NCBI GenBank assembly: GCA_946623365.1
Contig: CAMORE010000020.1
Coordinates: 1-21,776 of the forward strand
Reading direction: 5' to 3'
DNA from: an uncultured Acinetobacter sp.
GTDB lineage: Bacteria > Cyanobacteriota > Vampirovibrionia > Gastranaerophilales > Gastranaerophilaceae
Length of the DNA: 21,776 bases
This document shows, piece by piece, positions 7,422 to 13,918 of this stretch (positions are counted from its first letter, which is position 1; every line of letters starts with the position of its first letter). The notes below the pieces were generated by a model, which was given only the letters and a program-made list of their open reading frames with translations, was not told where the DNA came from and ran no database searches. The position numbers and the translations under genes were made by a program.

Positions 7422-7450
7422 TTGAAATCACTCTTTTGTAATGATAAACT
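7422..7450 (+). promoter_or_regulatory. Candidate sigma-70 promoter of malQ
   Basis: -35 TTGAAA (7422-7427), 17-nt spacer, -10 TAAACT (7445-7450). It lies 29 nt before the malQ ATG, leaving room for the AAAAGGAG ribosome site at 7467-7473. Confidence 0.45.
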
Positions 7451-7479
7451 CTAAATCATAAGAAGAAAAGGAGTGCAAT

Positions 7480-9348
7480 ATGGTTTGTTTAACATCAAAA
7501 AAGAATGACGCTAAACTTGTGAGTGAAGCGCTTAAAGTTTTAGGAAAAGACAATTTAGCTTTAATTATCCATGGAAGCAGTTTCCCTTCAATGGAAGGAG
7601 AAGACACAGGTTTTGGAACGTATAATTCTAAAGCCGGTCACTCATTAATTGACTACGCATCCGGCATATTTAATGCTTTACAGCTCGGACCTGCTGGTAA
7701 AACAAAAAGTTCTGATTCATCACCATATACCGGTACTATTTTTTCAGGGAATCCGTTATTTATTGACCTTAAACAATTAACAGACAAAAAATGGGATTCC
7801 ATTTTATCTGAAGAAACTTTTGAAAAAGTAGTAAATAATAATCCGAAACAAAACACCGGAAGAACTTGCTACTCATACATATTTAATGCTCAAACGGAAG
7901 CGCTAAAAGAGGCTTGGGAAAATTTTAAACATAAAGAGCACAAAGGCTTATTTCCATCTCATTTATTAAGAGATTTCGAGCATTTTAAAAAAGAAAATGC
8001 GTTTTGGCTTGAAAATGATTCTTTGTATGAAGCTCTTTCCATAGAAAATAACAACGATTACTGGTATATTTGGAAAAACGAAACTGATAAAAGACTTTTA
8101 AATCCAAAAAACGATGAAGAAAAGAAAGCTTTTGCAAAACGAATAGATGAGATTAAAAATAAATATGCAGATGATATAGAATTTTATAAGTTCTGTCAAT
8201 TTATTTTAGAAAAACAAAACGAAGAAACAAAAAAATATGCTTTATCTAAAGGAATAAAAATGATAGCAGACCGTCAAGTAGCATTTTCTGACAGAGACGC
8301 ATGGGCTTATCAATCATTATTCTTAGAAGGCTGGTTCCTTGGCTGTCCGCCTGATTATTTCTCTAAAGACGGTCAAGCATGGGGATTCCCTGTTATGGAT
8401 CCTGAGAAAATGTACAATAAGAACGGTTCTCTGGGTGAAGGCGGGATATTAATGAAAAATCTTTATAAAAAGATGTTTAAGGATAATCCCGGAGGAGTCA
8501 GAATTGACCACATTGTAGGTTTAATTGACCCTTGGGTGTATAAAGCAGGCAAAAAACCAATGTGTGAAGAAGGTGCAGGCAGATTGTATTCTTCTCCGGA
8601 ACATCCGGAACTAAAAAAATACGCAATTGCTACTGAAGCCGATTTGGATTTAACTTTGGAAGCTGACAAAGAAAAAAGAGTTAAATCTCTTTCTGATAAA
8701 CAAATTGAATTGTACGGCAGACTTATTGAAAAAATCGTAATTGCAGCAGCAAAAGAATGCGGATTGGATAAAAATGCAATCGTCTGCGAGGATTTGGGAA
8801 CTCTTACGAACCCCGTTGATGCAGTTATGAAAAAGTACGGGTTACAGGGTATGAGATTAACTCAATTTGTTATTCCGGAAAAAGAGGATCATCCTTACAG
8901 ATGCAAAAATATTACAGAAAATGTTTGGAATATGGTAGGAACACACGACAATAATCCAATAGCAAAATGGGCAGAATCAATGATAAATACTCATGAAGGT
9001 TATTTGCATGCTAAAAATCTTGTGGAAGATTTGTTTGCGGAAGCTGATAATAAGGATGATATTATTGTAAGATTAACTCAAGATAAAGATTATTTAGTAT
9101 TCGTAAAACTTGTAGAAATATTTGCTTCTAAAGCAAAGAATGTTCAAATATTCTTTACTGATTTCTTTAATATTAATGAAACATATAATACACCGGGAAC
9201 ATCAGGGGATCAGAATTGGTCACTGAGACTTCCCAATAATTATCAAGATTTAAATGCAATAGATCTTCAAGCGATTTTAAAGCAGGCAATTTTATCAAGA
9301 GGTAAAGAGTTTGCTGATAAGCACTCTAAACTGGTTAGCAAGCTGTAA
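7480..9348 (+). CDS. malQ: 4-alpha-glucanotransferase (amylomaltase), GH77
   Basis: 622 residues. All GH77 catalytic landmarks are present: MIADRQVAFSDRDAW, then GCPPDYFSKDGQAWGFPVMD, nucleophile Asp343 in RIDH, acid/base Glu437 in CEDLG, and transition-state Asp490 in GTHDN. It transfers alpha-1,4-glucan segments between chains in the cytoplasm, remodelling maltodextrins or glycogen. The length is between short bacterial amylomaltases (~500) and E. coli MalQ (~690). The extra sequence is the divergent 7480-8250 part, with lysine-rich helices around residues 200-265 (LLNPKNDEEKKAFAKRIDEI), so substrate handling may differ. AAAAGGAG before the ATG fixes the start. It is a single-gene transcript ending at the hairpin 9365-9396, and complements glgA at the left edge. 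Confidence 0.95.
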   Translation: MVCLTSKKNDAKLVSEALKVLGKDNLALIIHGSSFPSMEGEDTGFGTYNSKAGHSLIDYASGIFNALQLGPAGKTKSSDSSPYTGTIFSGNPLFIDLKQLTDKKWDSILSEETFEKVVNNNPKQNTGRTCYSYIFNAQTEALKEAWENFKHKEHKGLFPSHLLRDFEHFKKENAFWLENDSLYEALSIENNNDYWYIWKNETDKRLLNPKNDEEKKAFAKRIDEIKNKYADDIEFYKFCQFILEKQNEETKKYALSKGIKMIADRQVAFSDRDAWAYQSLFLEGWFLGCPPDYFSKDGQAWGFPVMDPEKMYNKNGSLGEGGILMKNLYKKMFKDNPGGVRIDHIVGLIDPWVYKAGKKPMCEEGAGRLYSSPEHPELKKYAIATEADLDLTLEADKEKRVKSLSDKQIELYGRLIEKIVIAAAKECGLDKNAIVCEDLGTLTNPVDAVMKKYGLQGMRLTQFVIPEKEDHPYRCKNITENVWNMVGTHDNNPIAKWAESMINTHEGYLHAKNLVEDLFAEADNKDDIIVRLTQDKDYLVFVKLVEIFASKAKNVQIFFTDFFNINETYNTPGTSGDQNWSLRLPNNYQDLNAIDLQAILKQAILSRGKEFADKHSKLVSKL

Positions 9349-9364
9349 TTTATACTTAAAATAA

Positions 9365-9396
9365 AAAAGAGGGTGTACAGCAGTACATCCTCTTTT
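9365..9396. terminator. Bidirectional intrinsic terminator after malQ
   Basis: A 14-bp stem (9365-9378 with 9383-9396, one G-T pair) closed by the loop AGCA, with A-runs on the left arm and TCTTTT on the right. The symmetric flanks allow termination of malQ on the plus strand and of deoB on the minus strand. Confidence 0.85.
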
Positions 9397-9504
9397 AAAT
9401 AGATTTAATTTATCACTTATATTAGCAATATACCGTAAACGGCAATAGTATCGGCTATAATCCGAATAGTAGAATTCAAATTAATAATTAATTTACCACT
9501 GTTC

Positions 9505-10689
9505 TTATCCGAGCCATTTAATAATTCTGTTTGCTATTGTATCAAAACCGAATTCAGTTCCTAATGATTTTGGTTCTATATTTTTTGAGTAATATAAAAC
9601 CGGAACTTGCTCCCTTGTATGATCAGTTCCGGGAACTGTCGGATCACAGCCATGGTCAGCAGTAATAATTAATAAATCGTTTTCTGAAATTAATGGCAGA
9701 ATTTTTCCTAAATACGAATCTATTTCTTCAATTGCATTTCCGTAACCTTTAGCATCATTTCTGTGTCCGAAAAGCATATCCGTATCAACAAGGTTTGTAA
9801 ATATTATTTCTTTCGAATTATCAGTAATATTTACATTTGTGTATTTAATAGAATCTAAATCCAACGTTCCGTCAATTGCTTTTATAGTTAGTTCCAATCC
9901 TTCTTTATTTGAACCCGTATGAACAGCATGTGTAATTCCTGCTTTAGAAAAGATATCTTCAATTTTGCCTATCCCGATAACTTTTACCCCTAAATCTTTG
10001 TATCTGTCTAATACTGTTTTTTTAGGGGGTGCCATTGAATAATCTCTTCTATCCTTTGATATTCTTGTAGGTTTTCCGTCAATAATTTTATACGGTCTTG
10101 CAATCACTCTGGCTGTATTATAATTACCCTCGTCTAATAGTTTTCTTGCAACCCTGCACCAATTATAAAGAGTGTCCAGCGGTATTAAATCCGTATCAAC
10201 GGCGATTTGAAATACACTGTCTGCAGATGTATATACTATAGGATATTTTGTTTTATGGTGTTCTTCGTTTAGTTTTTCAATTATCGCGGTTCCGCTTGCG
10301 GGAATGTTTGCAAGAATACCTCCGCAATTAGTTTCGGATATAAATTTGTTAATAAGTTCATCAGGGAATCCATTTGGATAAGTTGCAAACGGTTTATTTG
10401 AAACAAGTCCCGCTATTTCCCAGTGACCTGTTGTAGTGTCCTTGCCTTTGGATTTTTCTTTTAAAATCCCATACTGTGCAATAGGAGTATTGATTTTTTG
10501 AATTCCTTCGTAATCACCAAGATTTCCTAATCCCATTTTCTCAAGATTCGGAGTTTTTAACCCGTTATTATAATGACAAACATTCTTCAGAGTATTGCAC
10601 TCCGCAACATCTCCAAAATCCGCATAATCTTCCATTGCTCCGCAGCCCATAGAATCAATTACTATGATTATTGCACGTTTTCTATTCAT
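9505..10689 (-). CDS. deoB: Phosphopentomutase
   Basis: 394 residues from the ATG at 10689, which has GGAGG 6 nt upstream; a GTG five codons earlier overlaps that site and is rejected. It belongs to the alkaline phosphatase superfamily: metal Asp12 in VIDSMGCGAM, the phosphorylated threonine in DTTTGHWE (84-91), and the C-terminal metal cluster ITADHGCDPTVPGTDHTRE with Asp and His ligands. It interconverts ribose-1-phosphate (or deoxyribose-1-phosphate) and the 5-phosphate, linking nucleoside breakdown to the pentose phosphate pathway, in the cytoplasm with Mn. No other deo gene is near; it is a monocistron with its own TATAAT box and shares the terminator at 9365-9396. Confidence 0.97.
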   Translation of the reverse strand: MNRKRAIIIVIDSMGCGAMEDYADFGDVAECNTLKNVCHYNNGLKTPNLEKMGLGNLGDYEGIQKINTPIAQYGILKEKSKGKDTTTGHWEIAGLVSNKPFATYPNGFPDELINKFISETNCGGILANIPASGTAIIEKLNEEHHKTKYPIVYTSADSVFQIAVDTDLIPLDTLYNWCRVARKLLDEGNYNTARVIARPYKIIDGKPTRISKDRRDYSMAPPKKTVLDRYKDLGVKVIGIGKIEDIFSKAGITHAVHTGSNKEGLELTIKAIDGTLDLDSIKYTNVNITDNSKEIIFTNLVDTDMLFGHRNDAKGYGNAIEEIDSYLGKILPLISENDLLIITADHGCDPTVPGTDHTREQVPVLYYSKNIEPKSLGTEFGFDTIANRIIKWLG

Positions 10690-10711
10690 ATATATCCTCC
10701 ACACTCACAAA

Positions 10712-10717
10712 ATTATA
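10712..10717 (-). promoter_or_regulatory. -10 box of deoB
   Basis: Perfect TATAAT on the minus strand, preceded by TGTGA, 22 nt before the deoB ATG. A -35 at the right distance is weak (TTTAAT). Confidence 0.5.
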
Positions 10718-10790
10718 TCACAATTTTAGTTTGTATTAAATTTAATTCTTTTATGTTAACATTAATCTATATATTTAAAGGAGAAAAATT

Positions 10791-11453
10791 ATGCAAGCAA
10801 GACGTGCATCAAGAGAATTGGCACTTATATTATTTTCACAGTTTGAAAAAGAAATTACTAAATATTCAAAAAAAGATTTTGAAGACATTATGGTTAAATC
10901 CGTTAGAATTCTCTCAAATTCAGCAATGGAAGACCTTAACTTAACAGTCGGTTCTTTAATTGATATCAAAGAAGGTTTATCCTCATATGAAGCAGAACAC
11001 GAATCTAATTTATCACGCCCTATGGGTGCAAAAAATAAACCGGTTCAAATTCCTATGACTGATGAAATGATAAGTAAAGTCGATACAATGCTTGATGTAG
11101 CGGAAAAAGCAATACTGGCTCTTGAGATTGCAGAGTTTACAACATTAGAGAACCAATCAGAAGTTCAAAACTATACTGTAGAGATTGCAGAACAGTTTAA
11201 AATTAATCACAAAGCTGTTGATAATGAGATTCAAAAATATTCAAACGGTTGGGATATCTCAAGGCTTGTCAAAATCGACAAAGATATTTTAAGAATTGCA
11301 ATTACGGAACTCCTTTATACTAAAGGTGCTCCTATTAAGGTTATCGTTGATGAAGCTGTTGAACTTGCGAAAAAATATTCTACAGAAGATTCTTCATCTT
11401 TTGTTAACGGTATATTAGCAAAAGTTATCGTTGAAAACGGTCTAAAGGGGTAA
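10791..11453 (+). CDS. nusB: Transcription antitermination factor NusB, enlarged
   Basis: 220 residues against about 130-160 for typical NusB. The N-terminal helix RRASRELALILFSQFE matches the RRxARExALQxLY signature. The C-terminal half (about 125-218) holds the rest of the fold: ISRLVKIDKDILRIAITELL, KVIVDEAVELAKKYS and SSSFVNGILAKV. Between them lies an extra 50-70 residues (about 30-105), hydrophilic and including MGAKNKPVQIPMTDEM. NusB with S10/NusE binds boxA RNA in ribosomal RNA operons to prevent premature termination. AAAGGAG 7 nt before the ATG fixes the start. The stop TAA lies inside the first unit of the GGGGTAAA repeat. ftsY follows on the same strand 106 nt downstream. Confidence 0.93.
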   Translation: MQARRASRELALILFSQFEKEITKYSKKDFEDIMVKSVRILSNSAMEDLNLTVGSLIDIKEGLSSYEAEHESNLSRPMGAKNKPVQIPMTDEMISKVDTMLDVAEKAILALEIAEFTTLENQSEVQNYTVEIAEQFKINHKAVDNEIQKYSNGWDISRLVKIDKDILRIAITELLYTKGAPIKVIVDEAVELAKKYSTEDSSSFVNGILAKVIVENGLKG

Positions 11454-11489
11454 ATCTAAGGGGTAAATCTGAGGGGTAAAAGGGGTAAA
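11445..11489 (+). repeat. G-rich tandem repeat between nusB and ftsY (possible G-quadruplex)
   Basis: Two exact copies of AAGGGGTAAATCT (11445-11457, 11458-11470), then two shortened units (11471-11480, 11481-11489). The four GGGG runs are at 11447-11450, 11460-11463, 11473-11476 and 11482-11485, with loops of 9, 9 and 5 nt, a spacing compatible with an intramolecular G-quadruplex in the mRNA-like strand. The nusB stop codon is in the first unit. Confidence 0.85.
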
Positions 11490-11559
11490 GTAGTAAAAAC
11501 ATCAATACTTCTCAGCCTGTAGATAATTCCGACACAAAATATATAACATTAGGTATAAT

Positions 11560-12462
11560 ATGTTTAATTTTTTTAATAATTTAAAAAGTACTGTATCAAA
11601 AACCGCACAAGCTCTTGTTGGGAATATTGTTAACAATGTTTCGGAGGAGGAAGAGTTTTCGGAATTTGTACTCGAAGATATGGAAGACATGTTAATAAGT
11701 GCGGATTTAGGTGTAGATTTTGCATCCGAGCTTGTAGATAAATTAAGAAATCAAAACAAAATTAAACCTTCTCAAGTAAAAGATTTTTTAAAAAACGAAT
11801 TTATTAATATTTTGAATACAACAGGAAATTCAAAACTAAACTACAAAGAAAATGAATTAAATATATATTTTATAACCGGTGTAAACGGAGCCGGAAAAAC
11901 TACATTAATAGGGAAGCTTGCGTATAAATTTAAACAAGAAGGCAAAAAAGTTCTTGTAGCTGCGGGGGACACATTTAGGGCTGCTGCAGAAGAGCAGGCG
12001 GACATCTGGTCAAAGCGTTCAGGTGCTGACATAGTAAGACGGGATAAAGCAGACCCCGCTTCTGTTGTCTATGAAGCAATACAAAAAGGACGAAATGAAC
12101 AATATGATGTTATTCTCGTTGATACCGCCGGCAGACTTCAAAACAAGTTTAATCTAATGGAAGAACTTACAAAAATAAAAACAGTAATTGATAAAAATGC
12201 CCCGGATGCATTACGTGAAAGCATATTAGTTCTTGATGCAAATACAGGACAAAATGGATTGCAGCAGGCAAAGGTTTTCAAAGAATGTGTAAATTTAACA
12301 TCCGTTGCACTGACAAAATTGGACGGTTCTGCGAAGGGTGCTATTGTCCTTGCTGTTGCTAAAGAGTTCGGACTTCCGGTAAAATTAGTCGGAGTCGGCG
12401 AAAAAATGGAAGATTTAAAGGATTTTGACTCTGTAGAATTCATTAATGCTTTGTTTGATTAG
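11560..12462 (+). CDS. ftsY: Signal recognition particle receptor FtsY
   Basis: 300 residues. The SRP-type GTPase motifs are all there: G1 GVNGAGKTT (107-115), DTFRAAA (137-143), DTAGR (188-192), TKLD (252-255) and the closing GVGEKMEDLKDFD (278-290). The N domain (about 35-90) has LEDMEDMLISADLGVDFA. The acidic A domain is nearly absent; instead residues 1-24 form an amphipathic helix (MFNFFNNLKSTVSKTAQALV) that could contact the membrane. It docks SRP-bound ribosomes at the membrane. GSAKGA at 256-261 replaces the usual G(T/S)AKGG, a mild change. The start lacks a good ribosome site (only AGG 6 nt away) and TATAAT abuts the ATG, so initiation here is unusual. Confidence 0.97.
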   Translation: MFNFFNNLKSTVSKTAQALVGNIVNNVSEEEEFSEFVLEDMEDMLISADLGVDFASELVDKLRNQNKIKPSQVKDFLKNEFINILNTTGNSKLNYKENELNIYFITGVNGAGKTTLIGKLAYKFKQEGKKVLVAAGDTFRAAAEEQADIWSKRSGADIVRRDKADPASVVYEAIQKGRNEQYDVILVDTAGRLQNKFNLMEELTKIKTVIDKNAPDALRESILVLDANTGQNGLQQAKVFKECVNLTSVALTKLDGSAKGAIVLAVAKEFGLPVKLVGVGEKMEDLKDFDSVEFINALFD

Positions 12463-12481
12463 GTTATATATTATTTCTCTA

Positions 12482-12509
12482 TTTACAAAGTTCTTGTATA
12501 TGTTATCAT
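12482..12509 (+). promoter_or_regulatory. Candidate promoter for the His-rich leader and membrane protein gene
   Basis: -35 TTTACA (12482-12487), 16-nt spacer, -10 TATCAT (12504-12509). The transcript would start about 16 nt before the small leader ORF, leaving its AAAGGA site intact. Confidence 0.5.
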
Positions 12510-12531
12510 ATTAAAAGTAAAGGAATTAATA

Positions 12532-12606
12532 ATGACAATATTTAGCGCAAAACATCATCATTCTCATCGAGCCCTGAAAGGGTCGAGAGTTTTGCGGCTT
12601 CTCTAA
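12532..12606 (+). CDS. Putative His-rich leader peptide, 24 aa
   Basis: ATG at 12532 with AAAGGA at 12519-12524, 7 nt upstream, opens a 24-codon frame ending TAA at 12604-12606. It begins MTIFSAKHHHSHRALKGSR and ends LRLL, so codons 8-12 include four histidines (HHHSH). The frame spans hairpin arms that pair in two mutually exclusive ways (12567-12633), the arrangement expected of a translated attenuator leader. The downstream gene at 12676 is not a histidine-biosynthesis gene I recognise, so a histidine-sensing role is only a guess; the peptide could also bind metal or be a chance ORF over an RNA element. No homologue is known to me. Confidence 0.4.
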   Translation: MTIFSAKHHHSHRALKGSRVLRLL

Positions 12607-12633
12607 AACTCTTTGTCAATCGGCTCTTTCAGG
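12567..12633 (+). promoter_or_regulatory. Attenuator- or riboswitch-like leader RNA with competing hairpins
   Basis: Three stems are visible. A: 12567-12575 with 12579-12586, including CCCT/AGGG and a bulged G12571. B: AGAGTTTT (12586-12593) with AAAACTCT (12605-12612), 8 bp, loop of 11. C: CCTGAAAG (12573-12580) with CTTTCAGG (12626-12633), 8 bp, enclosing B. A and C share CCTGAAAG and cannot form together. The B loop TCTCT (12600-12604) can also pair with AGAGA (12641-12645), a possible pseudoknot. It matches no riboswitch class I recognise. Confidence 0.5.
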
Positions 12634-12675
12634 ATAATTAAGAGAGGTGAGTACGATTGAAAAGGAGATTTAAAA

Positions 12676-13911
12676 ATGTCATTAGTTAATATAATATCAG
12701 CAGTTGGTAATAATAGAGGTATAGCACCTCTGTTTGTTCGTGACTGCTGCATCGAAATACCAACTAAATTAGGATTAACATATAATCAGAATTTAAAAGA
12801 TTCTAAACAAACAGCAAATAATGCCGTTAGAGAAAGATTTATTGATGAATACGGAACCTCTGCGATATGGATGGGCGGGCCAATTGTACTAAACATGTTC
12901 TGTGATAAATTAATTAGCAAAATGGGATTAAATCCTAATGTTAATATGAGTCTTTTTAAAGAAAGAAAAGATCAAGGTATATTATATAATATTCAAAAAT
13001 TTAAAGATAAAGCACCCAATGCCGTTAAAGACTTGGAAAAAGCTTTAGCACAAAAAAAGAGATATCAAAATCTTCAAGCAGGAAAATTTGCGGTTACTAC
13101 AGCTATTCCTATTATGCTTATGGGATTTATTCTTCCTAAATTAAACTTTAAACTAACAGAAATAATTAGCGAAAAACAAAATAAAAAGATTACCCGCCCC
13201 TTGAGGGAGGGTGGAAATCTTCGATTTCCGGGTGGGGGAAATCCCAACTTTAAAGGACTTGCTTCAACGATGGCAAATATGTCCAATGTTAACAAAATGG
13301 CAGTAACCGATGGAGGTTTAACCATAGGAAGAGTCTGGACAGGCAGAAATAAATATGAACAAATGGAATTGGGATTTAAAAATGCTATGATGATGTTTTT
13401 AAATTTTGTATTCCCTATATATTTAGCAAAAGGACTTGATAGTTTATCTAAAAAGATTTTTAACATAAATGTAAATCTTGATCCTAAATTAATGAATAAC
13501 GAAGAATTTATAGAAAAGGTTAAGACCAATTCAATAAAAATGCCTTCAAAAAGAGAAAATATTATCGATTTTTTAGACAAAAATCCAAACTCAGCATTTT
13601 CTAAGCTTTGTGAAGAATATTGCGGGGTTAAATATCTTAAAAACAGAATTCGAGATCCAAGAGAATTTGTAGATACAAAAAAAATATATTCATTCAAAAA
13701 CGAACTGGAAAAATTCGTAAAAGAAGCAAGAAATAGCATGAATATCACAAAATATTCAAAAAAAGCGCTGAAAGTTAAATCAGCAAATATAGCTGCAAAT
13801 ATCGGAATAAGTAGTTTTCTTCTTGCAGCTGCTCTGCCTGAATTAATATTCTTTTTAAGAAAGAAAGTTACAGGATCTGACGCAGAACCCGGTTTAATGC
13901 AAATAGGTTAA
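12676..13911 (+). CDS. Unknown multi-pass membrane protein, 411 aa
   Basis: Family not recognised. AAAGGAG lies 7-8 nt before the ATG at 12676. Three hydrophobic stretches stand out: about 136-154 (FAVTTAIPIMLMGFILP), about 236-254 (MMMFLNFVFPIYLA) and about 373-397 (IAANIGISSFLLAAALPELI); a fourth weaker one lies near residues 57-68 (SAIWMGGPIVLNMF). The loops are lysine-rich. Residues about 173-188 are encoded by a GC-rich palindromic insertion that keeps the frame (see 13191-13238). The gene has its own leader region with a small His-rich ORF and competing hairpins, and ends 7 nt from the stop of the convergent phosphohexomutase gene. A lineage-specific inner-membrane protein is the best description; no function can be assigned. 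Confidence 0.85.
   Translation: MSLVNIISAVGNNRGIAPLFVRDCCIEIPTKLGLTYNQNLKDSKQTANNAVRERFIDEYGTSAIWMGGPIVLNMFCDKLISKMGLNPNVNMSLFKERKDQGILYNIQKFKDKAPNAVKDLEKALAQKKRYQNLQAGKFAVTTAIPIMLMGFILPKLNFKLTEIISEKQNKKITRPLREGGNLRFPGGGNPNFKGLASTMANMSNVNKMAVTDGGLTIGRVWTGRNKYEQMELGFKNAMMMFLNFVFPIYLAKGLDSLSKKIFNINVNLDPKLMNNEEFIEKVKTNSIKMPSKRENIIDFLDKNPNSAFSKLCEEYCGVKYLKNRIRDPREFVDTKKIYSFKNELEKFVKEARNSMNITKYSKKALKVKSANIAANIGISSFLLAAALPELIFFLRKKVTGSDAEPGLMQIG
13191..13238 (+). repeat. In-frame GC-rich palindromic element inside a coding region
   Basis: About 48 bp of sharply GC-rich DNA in an AT-rich gene. An inner perfect hairpin GGAAATC-TTC-GATTTCC (13213-13229) is closed by an outer stem, 13193-13199 with 13230-13236 (CCCGCCC with GGGTGGG, one G-T pair); CCC-TTGA-GGG (13198-13207) is an alternative small hairpin. 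It is translated in frame as TRPLREGGNLRFPGGG. Composition, symmetry and frame retention resemble the palindromic elements inserted in Rickettsia genes, though sequence relationship to those is not claimed. Confidence 0.7.
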
Positions 13912-13918
13912 AAATTAT

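Noticed and set aside
12532..12606. Histidine-operon attenuator
   Set aside because: The His codons suggest it, but the downstream gene is an unknown membrane protein and hairpin B has only a weak U-run; kept only as a generic leader.
12541..12650. SRP RNA (ffs) candidate because of the place next to ftsY
   Set aside because: The conserved SRP core (GGAAGGAAGCAGCC-like helix 8) is absent.
13191..13238. Intrinsic terminator inside the membrane-protein gene
   Set aside because: The hairpin is not followed by a T-run and the reading frame continues for another 220 codons.
13074..13748. 224-codon open frame antisense to the unknown membrane-protein gene
   Set aside because: Mirror of a lysine- and asparagine-rich coding strand in low-GC DNA; no ribosome site, and the sense frame has a ribosome site, leader and longer span.
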